A DNA stretch of 64,000 nt from Sulfitobacter sp. JL08 (GCF_003352045.1 NZ_CP025815.1:372001-436000); one strand, 5' to 3'; positions 7,546-16,413 are shown, counted from the first letter of the stretch. The notes: generated by a model not told the origin, from the letters alone. Program-made: numbers and translations.

Positions 7546-7782
7546 ATGGAAGGCGATATCGTACAAATGGGTGCCTACATTGGCGCAGGTCTGGCTTGTA
7601 TCGGCATGGGCGGCGCTGCCCTTGGTGTGGGCAACGTTGTTGGTAACTTCCTGTCGGGTGCGTTCCGCAACCCGTCGGCAGCCGCCGGTCAGACTGCCAC
7701 AATGTTCATCGGCATCGCGTTTGCAGAAGCTCTGGGGATCTTTTCGTTCCTCGTTGCGCTGCTGCTGATGTTTGCCGTCTGA
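7546..7782 (+). CDS. atpE: F0F1 ATP synthase subunit c
   Basis: The 78-residue hairpin protein that forms the rotating c-ring. Two membrane helices flank the polar loop RNPSAAAGQ (Arg41-Asn42-Pro43). The proton-binding carboxylate is Glu61 in the sequence [15 protein letters not shown]. The first helix carries the glycine-rich pattern [21 protein letters not shown] that packs the inner ring. Nothing suggests sodium coupling, though this was not tested in detail. A strong ribosome binding site precedes it, and hairpins lie on both sides, consistent with its need for many copies per complex. Confidence 0.98.
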   Translation: MEGDIVQMGAYIGAGLACIGMGGAALGVGNVVGNFLSGAFRNPSAAAGQTATMFIGIAFAEALGIFSFLVALLLMFAV

Positions 7783-7808
7783 TCCTAAAGGTAACATATC
7801 CTTACGGT

Positions 7809-7835
7809 CGGGCAGACGTTGCATGCGTCTGCCCG
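7809..7835 (+). terminator. Strong intercistronic hairpin after atpE (partial terminator or stabiliser)
   Basis: CGGGCAGACG (7809-7818) and CGTCTGCCCG (7826-7835) form a perfect 10-base GC-rich stem with the loop TTGCATG, 27 bases after the atpE stop. There is no T tract, so full intrinsic termination is unlikely. A 3'-protecting or attenuating role, which would raise subunit c relative to b and b', is the most likely reading. Confidence 0.55.
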
Positions 7836-7868
7836 GTGTAACGGCAAGTTCCTTCAGGAGAGAACGAC

Positions 7869-8441
7869 ATGGCAACCGAAACGCAAAATGCTTCGGGCGA
7901 CGGATTGGCAGACGCGCTGGGTGTGGAATCACATTCGGCTGCTGATGCTGCACCGGCCATGCCCCAGCTGGACTTCAGTCATTTCCCGAACCAGATTTTC
8001 TGGCTTCTGGTCACGCTGGTGGTCATCTATCTAATTCTGTCGCGCGTGGCTCTGCCACGGATTGCGGCCATTCTGGCTGAACGTCAGGGTACAATCACGA
8101 ACGACATCGCCGCCGCCGAGGACCTGAAACAAAAGGCCCATCAGGCGGAAGAGGCTTATAATCAGGCACTGGCCGACGCCCGCACCGAAGCACATCGCAT
8201 CGTGGCCGAAGCCAAGGCTGACATTCAGGCCGATCTGGACAAGGCAATTGCCAAGGCCGACGCCGAGATTGCAGCGAAATCTGCCGAGTCCGAAAAGGCG
8301 ATTGCCGAAATCCGCGCCGGTGCGATGGATAGCGTCAAAGAGGTCGCCAAGGACACCGCGAAAGAAATCGTGGCAGCCATGGGCGGCAAAGCCGATGCGC
8401 GCACCGTCACGTCGGCGGTCAATGCACGGCTGAAGGGATAA
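7869..8441 (+). CDS. atpF': F0F1 ATP synthase subunit b'
   Basis: One of two different peripheral-stalk subunits, as in photosynthetic bacteria and other alphaproteobacteria. The 190-residue protein starts with about 40 polar residues, then a single membrane helix ([22 protein letters not shown]), then a long coiled-coil-like Ala/Lys/Glu-rich helix to the end. Residues [24 protein letters not shown] just after the helix are the conserved B/B' segment. A clean GGAG site precedes the ATG. The gene following at a five-base gap encodes the partner subunit b. Confidence 0.95.
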   Translation: MATETQNASGDGLADALGVESHSAADAAPAMPQLDFSHFPNQIFWLLVTLVVIYLILSRVALPRIAAILAERQGTITNDIAAAEDLKQKAHQAEEAYNQALADARTEAHRIVAEAKADIQADLDKAIAKADAEIAAKSAESEKAIAEIRAGAMDSVKEVAKDTAKEIVAAMGGKADARTVTSAVNARLKG

Positions 8442-8446
8442 AGCAG

Positions 8447-9007
8447 ATGAGACATACACTTGCCATCCTGATGACCTTTGCGGCGGCCTCACCTGTTATG
8501 GCGGCGTCCGGTCCGTTCTTTTCGCTCAAGAACACCAACTTTATCGTTCTGATCGCGTTTATCCTGTTCTTCGCGGTTCTCTACTACTTCAAGGTGCCTT
8601 CGCTGATTGCCGGAATGCTCGACAAGCGGGCCACCGGTATCGAGTCGGAACTGGAAGAGGCGCGTTCGCTGCGCGAAGAGGCACAGACATTGCTTGCCAG
8701 CTATGAACGCAAGCAGAAAGAAGTGCAGGAACAGGCAAGCCGTATCGTTTCGGCCGCCAAGGAAGAAGCGAACGTTGCAGCCGAACAGGCCAAGGCGGAT
8801 CTTGCCAAGTCCATCACGCGGCGTCTTGCAGCAGCCGAAGATCAGATCGAGTCTGCAAAAACCGCAGCGATCCGGGATGTGCGCGATCAGGCGGTTGTTG
8901 TGGCCGTGGCCGCAGCCCGCGACGTGATTGCAAAGCAGATGACAGCCGCAGAAGGCAATGCATTGATTGATGCCGCCATCGCCGAAGTCGAAGCAAAGCT
9001 GCACTGA
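8447..9007 (+). CDS. atpF: F0F1 ATP synthase subunit b
   Basis: The second peripheral-stalk subunit, 186 residues. The N-terminus (MRHTLAILMTFAAASPVMAAS) looks like a cleavable signal sequence, as seen in some alphaproteobacterial b subunits. It is followed by the membrane helix FIVLIAFILFFAVLYYF and the motif VPSLIAGMLDKRATGIESELEEA. The rest is a long charged alpha helix that would dimerise with b' and reach the top of F1. It is the last gene of the operon; the F1 genes are not in this window, and a terminator follows. Confidence 0.96.
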   Translation: MRHTLAILMTFAAASPVMAASGPFFSLKNTNFIVLIAFILFFAVLYYFKVPSLIAGMLDKRATGIESELEEARSLREEAQTLLASYERKQKEVQEQASRIVSAAKEEANVAAEQAKADLAKSITRRLAAAEDQIESAKTAAIRDVRDQAVVVAVAAARDVIAKQMTAAEGNALIDAAIAEVEAKLH

Positions 9008-9037
9008 TCAGTCAAACGCACGGACAAGAAAAGAAAG

Positions 9038-9064
9038 ACCCGGTCGGAAATGGCCGGGTTTTTT
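9038..9064 (+). terminator. Intrinsic terminator of the F0 ATP synthase operon
   Basis: ACCCGGTC (9038-9045), loop GGAAAT, and GGCCGGGT (9052-9059) form an eight-base stem including one G-T pair. It is followed directly by TTTTT on the plus strand, 30 bases after the atpF stop. Confidence 0.85.
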
Positions 9065-9114
9065 GCTGTCGCGGTCACGTGTTTGATGACGGTGCGACCG
9101 GTCAGAAAAGTGGT

Positions 9115-9891
9115 TCAGGATTGAACCTGACCGGTTTCATGTTCCAGCCGCTGCTGCGCGATCTTTTCGTGTTCCTGGGCCTTGCGCTGGTCATTCAACG
9201 CCGCCTCGACAAAATTCAGATGCGCTTCGACGGCGGCGCGCGCAGCATCCGGATCGCGAAACTGAAGCGCGTCGTTGATCGCCCGGTGCTGGTCCAGCAA
9301 CATGTCGCGCGTGGTGCGCTGAGCGAACATGACCTGCCGGTTGTAAAAGACGCCACCCTTAAGCAGTTCGTACATTGACCGCATCATATGCAGCATGACG
9401 ACATTATGGCTCGCTTCGATGATCGACATATGGAATTGCGCATCCAGACGCGCTTCGTCTTCGGACTCCTTTTTGCTGTGGGCCGCGACCATCTTGTCAA
9501 AAATCGCCTGAACCACGGCCAGATCGGTATCGGATGCCAGGCGCGCGGCCCGCATCGCCGCCAGCGATTCCAGATCGCGCCGGAACGCGATATAGTCAAA
9601 CACTGCCTCGTCATGTGTGGCAAACAGGCTGGTCAGGGCCGGTGAAAAGGCCGACCCCAGCACATCAGCCACAAAGATACCCGAACCGGCGCGGCTGGTC
9701 AGCAATCCACGATCCTGCAGTTCAGACACAGCGTCCCGCAAGGACGGGCGCGATACGCCCAAACGCTCGGCCAGTTCGCGTTCTGCCGGCAGCCGTTCGC
9801 CCGCACGCAGGATACCGCGCAAGATCAGCTTTTCGATTTGCCTGACGACGGATGTCGACAGTTTTTCCGGTTGGACTTTTTTGAAAGGCAT
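9115..9891 (-). CDS. FadR-subfamily GntR transcriptional regulator (FCD domain)
   Basis: A 258-residue regulator. Residues about 8-75 form the GntR winged helix (VVRQIEKLILRGILRAGERLPAERELAERLGVSRPSLRDAVSELQDRGLL). Residues about 95-235 form the all-helical FCD ligand domain with the metal/acid-binding pattern (DAQFHMSIIEASHN and a later HRAINDAL). PdhR, LldR and GlcC-type proteins share this build, so an organic acid effector is likely. The start at 9891 (MPFKKVQPEKL) is preferred to an upstream ATG because it leaves the palindrome at 9907-9929 outside the gene. No metabolic gene is adjacent. Confidence 0.92.
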   Translation of the reverse strand: MPFKKVQPEKLSTSVVRQIEKLILRGILRAGERLPAERELAERLGVSRPSLRDAVSELQDRGLLTSRAGSGIFVADVLGSAFSPALTSLFATHDEAVFDYIAFRRDLESLAAMRAARLASDTDLAVVQAIFDKMVAAHSKKESEDEARLDAQFHMSIIEASHNVVMLHMMRSMYELLKGGVFYNRQVMFAQRTTRDMLLDQHRAINDALQFRDPDAARAAVEAHLNFVEAALNDQRKAQEHEKIAQQRLEHETGQVQS

Positions 9892-9906
9892 GTGTTTCGC
9901 TTTCCG

Positions 9907-9929
9907 ATTGGTCAAATCATATGACCAAT
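9907..9929 (-). promoter_or_regulatory. Probable GntR/FadR operator
   Basis: ATTGGTCA-N7-TGACCAAT, a perfect eight-base inverted repeat, lies 16 bases upstream of the regulator's start codon. FadR-family operators commonly read TGGTnnnACCA or longer TTGGTC/GACCAA dyads, so this probably mediates autoregulation. Confidence 0.7.
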
Positions 9930-10009
9930 GAACGGTTTCATCAATGGCTTTCACCACAGAGCGCGCTAGGCTAACGCGTTGTTAACCATTGCGCAGACAG
10001 GATGGCGCA

Positions 10010-10420
10010 ATGAAGCGCGTTTGCCTTGTTGTTTCGCTGATGCTTGCCGCCTGCAACACGCCGGGCCCGCGTTTTCGCGATTTGCCTGCAACACGGGTCA
10101 GTGTGGCTGACAGCGTGTTTGATGTGCGTGTACGCGGTGAACTGGCCGAAGCGCTGCGGGTCAATCCGCAATACGCCCCGCGGCTGGGTGTGATCCGAAA
10201 CCGCGCCGCCCACGCCATGGCTGCCGTCAGCGGTTGCCGTGTCAAAGAGGTGCGCGGCGATCAGGCGCTGACCACCGGATTGCTGGACTGTCGCAATTTG
10301 GGTTCCGGCAATCTGGTTGCTCCCCGCACCACAGGCGCGTTTGAATGTATCCGCACGGATCGCGGGCAATTCGATCTGCCCGACAGTGTTTATGAAGACT
10401 ATGACTGTGATCCTGTCTGA
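10010..10420 (+). CDS. Predicted lipoprotein, function unknown
   Basis: A 136-residue protein with a short hydrophobic signal (MKRVCLVVSLMLAAC) ending in a lipobox LAAC, so it is probably lipid-anchored through Cys15. The mature part is about 120 residues with four further cysteines. It has the pattern RVSVADSVFDVRVRGELAEALRVN and ends EDYDCDPV. No known domain recognised. It is divergent from the FadR-type regulator, about 120 bases apart, and so could be a target of that regulator. The start at 10010 is preferred to an ATG seven codons earlier because it gives a compact signal peptide. Confidence 0.7.
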   Translation: MKRVCLVVSLMLAACNTPGPRFRDLPATRVSVADSVFDVRVRGELAEALRVNPQYAPRLGVIRNRAAHAMAAVSGCRVKEVRGDQALTTGLLDCRNLGSGNLVAPRTTGAFECIRTDRGQFDLPDSVYEDYDCDPV

Positions 10421-10457
10421 CATGAAAGTGCACAAGGCGCGGACAGGATAGGCCGCC

Positions 10458-11084
10458 TTATCCGGCGCTCATCAGGGCGATCAGCGGGCCTTCGATCTGT
10501 TCCAGACACAAAAACACGCCGACACCGGCAACCATAGCACCGGCAAGCTGGGTTTGCAGCGTGCTGGCCTGCCGTGCCGCCAATCCGGCGCCGACCGCAA
10601 TCAGATATTGCACCACGCCCAAACCGGTCAGATACCCGATCAGAACAGCCGCGCCTGCGCCGCCTTCCTGCGCTGCAATGCTGGCACCAAAAGCCGCCCC
10701 GTGGAACAGCCCGAACCCGGCAAACGCCATTAGGACAGCGCCGCGCCCGCCAGTCCGGTTGCGTGCGATCAGGCCGCCCAGAACGATCAGCGACAGCGCA
10801 ATCATCGCTTCTTGCAAGGGTAGGTTCAGCCCGGCATATGCAGCGCTACAGCCCGCCAGCATGGCCGCTATATAGAACAAAGGTGCTTTGAACCGGTGAC
10901 CGGACAGATGCGCCATGATCCCCATCGCCACTACGAAAAACAGATGATCAAACCCCAGCACCGGATGCCCGATGCCTGACCGGATACCGTGCGAAAACGT
11001 CTCCATCGGCAAACCGGCCAGTGGGTGGTGGGCCAGCGCGGGGCTGGCAACAAAGAACGGGGCGGCAAGCATAAAACGTTTCAT
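10458..11084 (-). CDS. HupE/UreJ-family membrane protein
   Basis: A 208-residue protein with a cleavable signal peptide (MKRFMLAAPFFVASPALAHH) and about six hydrophobic helices. The first part of the mature chain holds the family signature HPLAG...HPVLGFDHLFFVVAMGIMAHLSGH, whose His and Asp residues are proposed to bind nickel or cobalt. HupE/UreJ proteins are secondary nickel permeases usually next to hydrogenase or urease genes, but none is present here. Given the nearby cobD and the adenosyltransferase, cobalt uptake is conceivable; this is inference only. It is convergent with the upstream lipoprotein gene, 37 bases apart. Confidence 0.88.
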   Translation of the reverse strand: MKRFMLAAPFFVASPALAHHPLAGLPMETFSHGIRSGIGHPVLGFDHLFFVVAMGIMAHLSGHRFKAPLFYIAAMLAGCSAAYAGLNLPLQEAMIALSLIVLGGLIARNRTGGRGAVLMAFAGFGLFHGAAFGASIAAQEGGAGAAVLIGYLTGLGVVQYLIAVGAGLAARQASTLQTQLAGAMVAGVGVFLCLEQIEGPLIALMSAG

Positions 11085-11310
11085 CGGGTTCCTTCCGGTA
11101 TCATGCTGCGATGTCACGCCTGTCCGGTCCGGATGTCAACGCCCGATAAATTTCGCATAATCGGGATAATCGGCGCTGAATGGACCGAAACAGGCGATAT
11201 ATTGTGGATAAGTCGAAAATTATCCCCACATAAAGTAGCAGAAGCGTTGACATGCGGGGTAATGCACCGTCACCCTGCAAGACGTTCGGAATCAACAACA
11301 CGAGGGCCCG
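11085..11310. promoter_or_regulatory. hupE-smc intergenic region with a perfect DnaA box
   Basis: This 226-base divergent region holds TGTGGATAA at 11203-11211, which is the reverse complement of the consensus DnaA box TTATCCACA. A near-match, TTATCCCCACA, follows at 11220-11230. A TTGACA hexamer lies at 11247-11252 but has no convincing -10. Two close DnaA-type sites before smc could link its expression to replication. No gene is seen in it. Confidence 0.4.
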
Positions 11311-14300
11311 TTGCGGTTTTCCAAACTCAGACTGACCGGCTTCAAAAGCTTTGTGGACCCGACCGACCTGATCATCTCGGACGGACTGACTGGTGTTGTC
11401 GGTCCGAACGGCTGCGGTAAATCCAATCTGCTTGAGGCGCTGCGCTGGGTGATGGGTGAAAACCGCCCCACATCGATGCGCGGCAGCGGCATGGAAGATG
11501 TGATTTTTGCCGGTGCTGCGTCCCGCCCCGCGCGCAATTTTGCCGAGGTCAGCCTTCAGATCGACAATTCGGATCGACTGGCGCCTGCAGGGTTCAATGA
11601 CAGCGACACGCTGGAAATCGTGCGCCGCATCACCCGCGACGTGGGCAGCGCGTTCAAGGCCGGAGCCAAGGATGTGCGCGCGCGCGACGTACAGATGCTG
11701 TTTGCCGATGCCTCCACCGGGGCACATTCGCCGGCGCTGGTCGGACAGGGCAAAATTGCCGAACTGATCAACGCAAAACCAAAAAACCGCCGCCGCATTC
11801 TGGAAGAGGCCGCTGGTATTTCGGGGCTTTACCAGCGCCGCCACGAGGCGGAACTGAAGCTGAACGGCGCTGAAACAAATCTGGCGCGCGTGGACGATGT
11901 GATCGAGCAACTGGCCGCACAGCTTGCCCAACTGGCACGGCAAGCCAAACAGGCCGCCCGCTACCGCGAGATCGGCGAGGAACTGCGCCGCGCGGAAGGC
12001 ATGTTGCTGTACCGTCGTTGGAAAGAGGCAGACGAAGCCCGCCTGCACGCGCAGGGCGAATTGCGCGATCGTACTGCAGCAGCATCGGCTGCCGAAATCG
12101 CGGCACGTCAGGCCGCCAAGCTGCGCGCCAGCGCCGAAGAGACATTGCCAGGCCTGCGCGAGGAAGAAGCCATCGCAGCCGCAGTCTTGCAACGCCTCAT
12201 GGTTCAGCGAGACACGCTGAGCGATCAGGAAAACCGCGCTCGCCAGACGATTGAAACCCTGCAATCGCGCATCGAACAACTGACCCATGACATGACGCGC
12301 GAAGCGGGGCTGAACCGCGACGCCGGCGAAACGATCGAACGGCTTGAATGGGAAGCGGGCGAACTGAAAAAAGCCAGCGAAGGCCACGAAGACCGCCTGA
12401 CAGAGGCCGAAACCGCCGCACGCGAGGCCGGATCGGTGTTGCAGGCCCGCGAGGCCGACCTGTCACAATTGACCGAAGACGTGGCCCGTCTGTCTGCGCG
12501 CCACCATTCGGCGCAACGTGTTCTGGAAGACAGCCGGAAAACCCAGACCAAAGCGGAAAGCGACGCAGAAGCCGCGCGTGCGGCGGTTGCGGCATCGCAA
12601 AGCGCGCTGGACAAGGCCGGTGAAGATTTCACAGCCGCTCAAGCAGCGGAAGCCAGCGCAACCAAGGCGGCGCAACAGGCAGACGATCATCTGACCAAGA
12701 CAGAAGCGTCCCGCGCCCAGACCCAGACCCGCGAGGCCGACGCCCGCGCCGAACGATCACAGGCCGAAGGTGAAATGAACGCCCTGCGCGCCGAAGTGGG
12801 CGCATTGGCCAAGCTGGTCGAACGCGATACCGCAGAGGGCGGGCAGATACTGGACCGGTTGCAGGTGCAACAGGGGTTTGAAAAGGCACTGGGTGCCGCG
12901 CTGGCCGATGATCTGCGTGCCCCCGAAGTCGAAGAAGACGGGCCGTCAGGCTGGGCCGTGCTGCCGCGATATGACCGTGAACAGCCGCTGCCCAAGGGCG
13001 TAACGCCGCTGACGCAACACGTTTCGGTGCCCGATGTTCTAGCGCGCCGGATGGGCCAGATCGGTCTGGTGGATTCTGATGACGGCCCACGGCTTCAGCC
13101 GTTGCTGAACCCGGGCCAAAGGCTTGTGTCGCCCGAAGGCGATCTGTGGCGTTGGGACGGGTTCCGCGCCTGGGCCGAAGATGCCCCGAGTGCGGCGGCA
13201 TTGCGCTTGCAGCAGTTGAACCGGCTGGAAGAACTGAAGCAGGAACTTGAACGCGCCTCAGCCCGCGCCGAAGGAGCCCGCGCGGCCCATGACACCCTGA
13301 CCAGCCTGCTGGCAGAGCAGGCGCGCGCCGATCAGGCGGCCCGCGATGCGCGCCGCGCCGCGGATACCGCGGTGGCTGATGCCAACCGCGCCCTCAGTCG
13401 CGCCGAGGCGGACCGCAATCTGGCACAGGGGCGTCTGGAATCCCTTGGTCTGGCCGTGTCGCGCCACGAAGAAGAAGCAATGAACGCGCGCGCCCAGATG
13501 ATCGAGGCGGAACGCGCGCTTGCCGAACTGGGCGATCTGGAACAGGCCCGCGCCGATGCCGAAGACATCAAGATGACAGTCGAAGCGGCCCGTATCACCA
13601 TGATGTCGCGCCGCTCGGCCCATGACGAACTGCGCCGCGAAGGCGATGCCCGCCTGAAACGGTCACAGGATGTGACCAAGGAAATCAGCGGCTGGCGTCA
13701 CCGGCTGGAAACGGCGGAAAAGCGGATACAGGAACTGGCGGACCGCAAGACAGCCACCGAAGAAGAACTGGCCAAGGCCAGCGCCGCGCCGGATGAAATC
13801 GCTGCCCAACGCGCGGAATTGAACACCGCGATCGCAACTGCTGAAACACGGCGCAACACCGCCGCCGATGCGCTGGCCGAAGCAGAAACTGCCACCCGCG
13901 ACGCGGTCAACGCGGAGCGCGAGGCAGAGCGCCGCGCCGGAGAAGCGCGCGAACAACGCGCACGGTCCGAAGCGCGCAGCGATGCCGCGCTTGAAATCGT
14001 CGCCACCGCAACGGCGCGGATCAGCGAAGATCAGAACTGCACGCCAGCGCAACTGCTGGAGCAACTGAAGACCGACCCGGAAAAAATGCCGGGTGCCGAA
14101 GCGATCGAAGCTGACGTAAACCGACTGAAACGCCAGCGCGATGCTTTGGGGGCGGTCAACCTGCGGGCCGAAGAAGATGCCAAGGATGTTCAGGAAGAAC
14201 ACGATACTCTGGTCAATGAAAAAAGCGATCTGGAAGAGGCGATCAAGACCCTGCGCAGCGGGATTGCCAGCCTGAACCGCGAAGGGCGCGAACGCCTGCT

Positions 14301-14766
14301 GACTGCATTCGAGCAGGTGAATTCGAATTTTTCGATGTTGTTCACCCATCTGTTTGGCGGAGGCGAGGCCAATCTGGTCATGGTCGAAAGCGATGACCCG
14401 CTGGAAGCCGGTTTGGAAATCATGTGCCAGCCTCCGGGCAAGAAACTGAGCACACTCAGCCTGCTGTCGGGCGGAGAGCAGACATTGACGGCCACCGCGC
14501 TGATCTTTGGCGTGTTTCTGGCCAATCCCGCGCCAATCTGTGTGCTGGACGAGGTCGACGCGCCGCTGGATGATGCCAACGTGACCCGTCTGTGCGACCT
14601 GCTGGATGAAATGACCCGCCGTACCGAAACGCGTTTTCTGATCATCACGCACCATGCCGTCACGATGAGCAGGATGGACCGCCTGTTCGGTGTCACAATG
14701 GCGGAACAGGGTGTATCGCAGCTTGTGTCTGTCGATCTGAAAAAGGCCGAAAGCCTGGTGGCCTGA
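11311..14766 (+). CDS. smc: Chromosome segregation protein SMC
   Basis: The 1151-residue ATPase that, with ScpA and ScpB, loads on DNA and organises newly replicated chromosomes. The head contains Walker A GPNGCGKSN (residues 31-39), the C-motif LLSGGEQTLTA (about 1051-1061) and Walker B ICVLDEVDAPLDD (about 1074-1086). Two long Ala/Glu/Arg-rich coiled coils (about 170-500 and 640-900) flank a hinge near residues 510-620 (GFEKALGAALADDL to LVSPEGDLWRWDG). TTG at 11311 is the start, matching the family opening RFSKLRLTGFKSF, with GAGGG just upstream. scpA and scpB are not in this window. Confidence 0.97.
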   Translation: MRFSKLRLTGFKSFVDPTDLIISDGLTGVVGPNGCGKSNLLEALRWVMGENRPTSMRGSGMEDVIFAGAASRPARNFAEVSLQIDNSDRLAPAGFNDSDTLEIVRRITRDVGSAFKAGAKDVRARDVQMLFADASTGAHSPALVGQGKIAELINAKPKNRRRILEEAAGISGLYQRRHEAELKLNGAETNLARVDDVIEQLAAQLAQLARQAKQAARYREIGEELRRAEGMLLYRRWKEADEARLHAQGELRDRTAAASAAEIAARQAAKLRASAEETLPGLREEEAIAAAVLQRLMVQRDTLSDQENRARQTIETLQSRIEQLTHDMTREAGLNRDAGETIERLEWEAGELKKASEGHEDRLTEAETAAREAGSVLQAREADLSQLTEDVARLSARHHSAQRVLEDSRKTQTKAESDAEAARAAVAASQSALDKAGEDFTAAQAAEASATKAAQQADDHLTKTEASRAQTQTREADARAERSQAEGEMNALRAEVGALAKLVERDTAEGGQILDRLQVQQGFEKALGAALADDLRAPEVEEDGPSGWAVLPRYDREQPLPKGVTPLTQHVSVPDVLARRMGQIGLVDSDDGPRLQPLLNPGQRLVSPEGDLWRWDGFRAWAEDAPSAAALRLQQLNRLEELKQELERASARAEGARAAHDTLTSLLAEQARADQAARDARRAADTAVADANRALSRAEADRNLAQGRLESLGLAVSRHEEEAMNARAQMIEAERALAELGDLEQARADAEDIKMTVEAARITMMSRRSAHDELRREGDARLKRSQDVTKEISGWRHRLETAEKRIQELADRKTATEEELAKASAAPDEIAAQRAELNTAIATAETRRNTAADALAEAETATRDAVNAEREAERRAGEAREQRARSEARSDAALEIVATATARISEDQNCTPAQLLEQLKTDPEKMPGAEAIEADVNRLKRQRDALGAVNLRAEEDAKDVQEEHDTLVNEKSDLEEAIKTLRSGIASLNREGRERLLTAFEQVNSNFSMLFTHLFGGGEANLVMVESDDPLEAGLEIMCQPPGKKLSTLSLLSGGEQTLTATALIFGVFLANPAPICVLDEVDAPLDDANVTRLCDLLDEMTRRTETRFLIITHHAVTMSRMDRLFGVTMAEQGVSQLVSVDLKKAESLVA

Positions 14767-14822
14767 GCGCAGTCACCGGAATGTGACAGGACAGCGCCGC
14801 AGGATCGCCTAGTCTGGTCGGT

Positions 14823-15182
14823 ATGAAAATCACCTATCCACTTCTTGCGGTCCTTGCATCGACTCTGGGCGCATCAGCGCAGGACTGGCCCTTGCGGGAC
14901 AGTGATGTCGCCTTGAACAGCGCCGAGGCATCACAATACGTCACAGGCCGTACCGTTGTCTTCTATGACGACGGCCAGTCCAAGTTTTCGGTTGGCGGCG
15001 CCTATTCCTATACCTATGCAAACGACGGAGGCAGTGCCTTTGGCACGTTTTCGGTGCGTGATGATGGCGCGGTTTGCATTGATTACAAAAACGGATTTTC
15101 TCGATGTGATCTTTATGTGCGCAGCGGTGCCAACATGGTGATGATCACGCAGAAAGGCGAACGGTTCCCGATCCGGCCCTGA
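14823..15182 (+). CDS. Secreted or periplasmic protein, function unknown
   Basis: A 119-residue protein with a Sec signal peptide (MKITYPLLAVLASTLGASA, cleavage likely before QDW). The mature part (about 100 residues) is rich in Asp, Tyr and Ser. It has the segment YDDGQSKFSVGGAYSYTYANDGG and two cysteines about 10 residues apart (VCIDYKNGFSRCDLYV) that may form a disulfide. This layout recalls small beta-sandwich proteins found in roseobacters, but no family is certain. It follows smc by 56 bases and is convergent with the transglycosylase gene; no terminator is clear. Confidence 0.7.
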   Translation: MKITYPLLAVLASTLGASAQDWPLRDSDVALNSAEASQYVTGRTVVFYDDGQSKFSVGGAYSYTYANDGGSAFGTFSVRDDGAVCIDYKNGFSRCDLYVRSGANMVMITQKGERFPIRP

Positions 15183-15191
15183 CCGGTCCCG

Positions 15192-16367
15192 TTACAGCGC
15201 GTTTAGCAGGGCCGGTGTGGGCCACGCATCCGCCGGCAGCCCCAGACGCATCTGTTCGGCCTGCACCGCGGCGCGGGTTTTTGCGCCCAGAATGCCATCA
15301 ACCTTGCCAACATCATGGCCCAGGGCCTGCAACCGGGTTTGCAACTGTTTCATCTGCGCCCCGTCCAGACCGTTGGCCGGCTGGCCGGCATCGTATCTGT
15401 CAGCGCCTTCCAACCGGGTCGCGAAATAGGCCGCTGTCAGCACATAGACAAAGCTTTGGTTCCATTCGAAATAGGCGTTGAAATTGGGATAGGCCAGAAA
15501 CGCCGGCCCGCCCGCGCCCTGTGGCAACAGAACCGAGGCCCGAAGATCATCTGCCGCCAGCGTTCCGGATCGCGCAGTGACACCCATTGTTTTCCAGTCG
15601 CCGACGGTGCGGGTTTTATCCGTTCCGGTGGTTTCCAGCGCAAATCCCTGTGGAAGGCGTATTTCCTGCAACCACGGCTGGCCAGCCTGCCAGCCCAGCG
15701 ATTGCAGCATTTTCGCGCCGGACAGCAGCGCATCGGGTGCCGATGTTTTCAACATGACCTTACCATCCCCGTCACCGTCCACCCCGTTTTCGATAATGTC
15801 GCGGGGCAGCATCTGAACCATCCCGATCTCGCCCGCCCATGCGCCTGTGGTGCGTACCGGATCAAAATCGCCGGCTTCGAACAGTTCAAGTGCGGCAAAA
15901 ATCTGCGGGCGGAACAATGCCGGACGGCGGCAATCATGGGACAGAGTAACAAGTGCGTTCAGCGTGTTGAAATCGCCCTGAACCGCTCCGAAATCCGTTT
16001 CAAACGCCCAGAACGCCAGCAATACACCGCGCGGCACACCGTATTCCGCCTCCATCCGGTCAAACACCGCATCGTATTTCCGGGCGTTGCGCTGCCCGTT
16101 ATCAATGCGGTTCTGCGAAATCAGGCGGCAGGAAAAATCAAGAAACGGGCGCTGGAAAACCCCTTGCGACCGGTCCGCCTTCAGAACGGCAGGATCCTTC
16201 CTGACGCCGGCAAAAAACCTGTCAACACTGGCGGGGTCATGTCCTTTTGCGACGGCTTCGGTCTTCAGATCGGACACAAACGCATTGAAATCGCCGCCGC
16301 ATTCGGCGCGCGCGGGCGCGGGGGAAACCAAAAGGCAAAGGGCAAAGAAGTAGGTGAGAATACGCAT
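15192..16367 (-). CDS. Lytic murein transglycosylase, MltB family, with peptidoglycan-binding domain
   Basis: A periplasmic enzyme (391 residues) that cleaves the MurNAc-GlcNAc bond to give 1,6-anhydro ends. It has a signal peptide (MRILTYFFALCLLVSPAPARA), an SLT-type catalytic domain of about 280 residues, and a C-terminal peptidoglycan-binding domain_1 (QLQTRLQALGHDVGKVDGILGAKTRAAVQAEQ). The catalytic glutamate is probably that of AFWAFETDFG. The motif TGAWAGEIGMVQMLPRDIIENGVDGDGDG is typical of the family. The ATG at 16367 is used; a TTG two codons earlier is possible. Unlike E. coli MltB it shows no lipobox, so it is probably soluble. Confidence 0.93.
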   Translation of the reverse strand: MRILTYFFALCLLVSPAPARAECGGDFNAFVSDLKTEAVAKGHDPASVDRFFAGVRKDPAVLKADRSQGVFQRPFLDFSCRLISQNRIDNGQRNARKYDAVFDRMEAEYGVPRGVLLAFWAFETDFGAVQGDFNTLNALVTLSHDCRRPALFRPQIFAALELFEAGDFDPVRTTGAWAGEIGMVQMLPRDIIENGVDGDGDGKVMLKTSAPDALLSGAKMLQSLGWQAGQPWLQEIRLPQGFALETTGTDKTRTVGDWKTMGVTARSGTLAADDLRASVLLPQGAGGPAFLAYPNFNAYFEWNQSFVYVLTAAYFATRLEGADRYDAGQPANGLDGAQMKQLQTRLQALGHDVGKVDGILGAKTRAAVQAEQMRLGLPADAWPTPALLNAL

Positions 16368-16413
16368 GAACAAAATCCGGTCCTGGAATGAATTTACCTG
16401 ACAGGACTGTAGG

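Noticed and set aside
13663-14655. A 330-codon frame antisense to smc
   Set aside because: High-GC third-position bias of smc opens this frame; it has no start context or domain.
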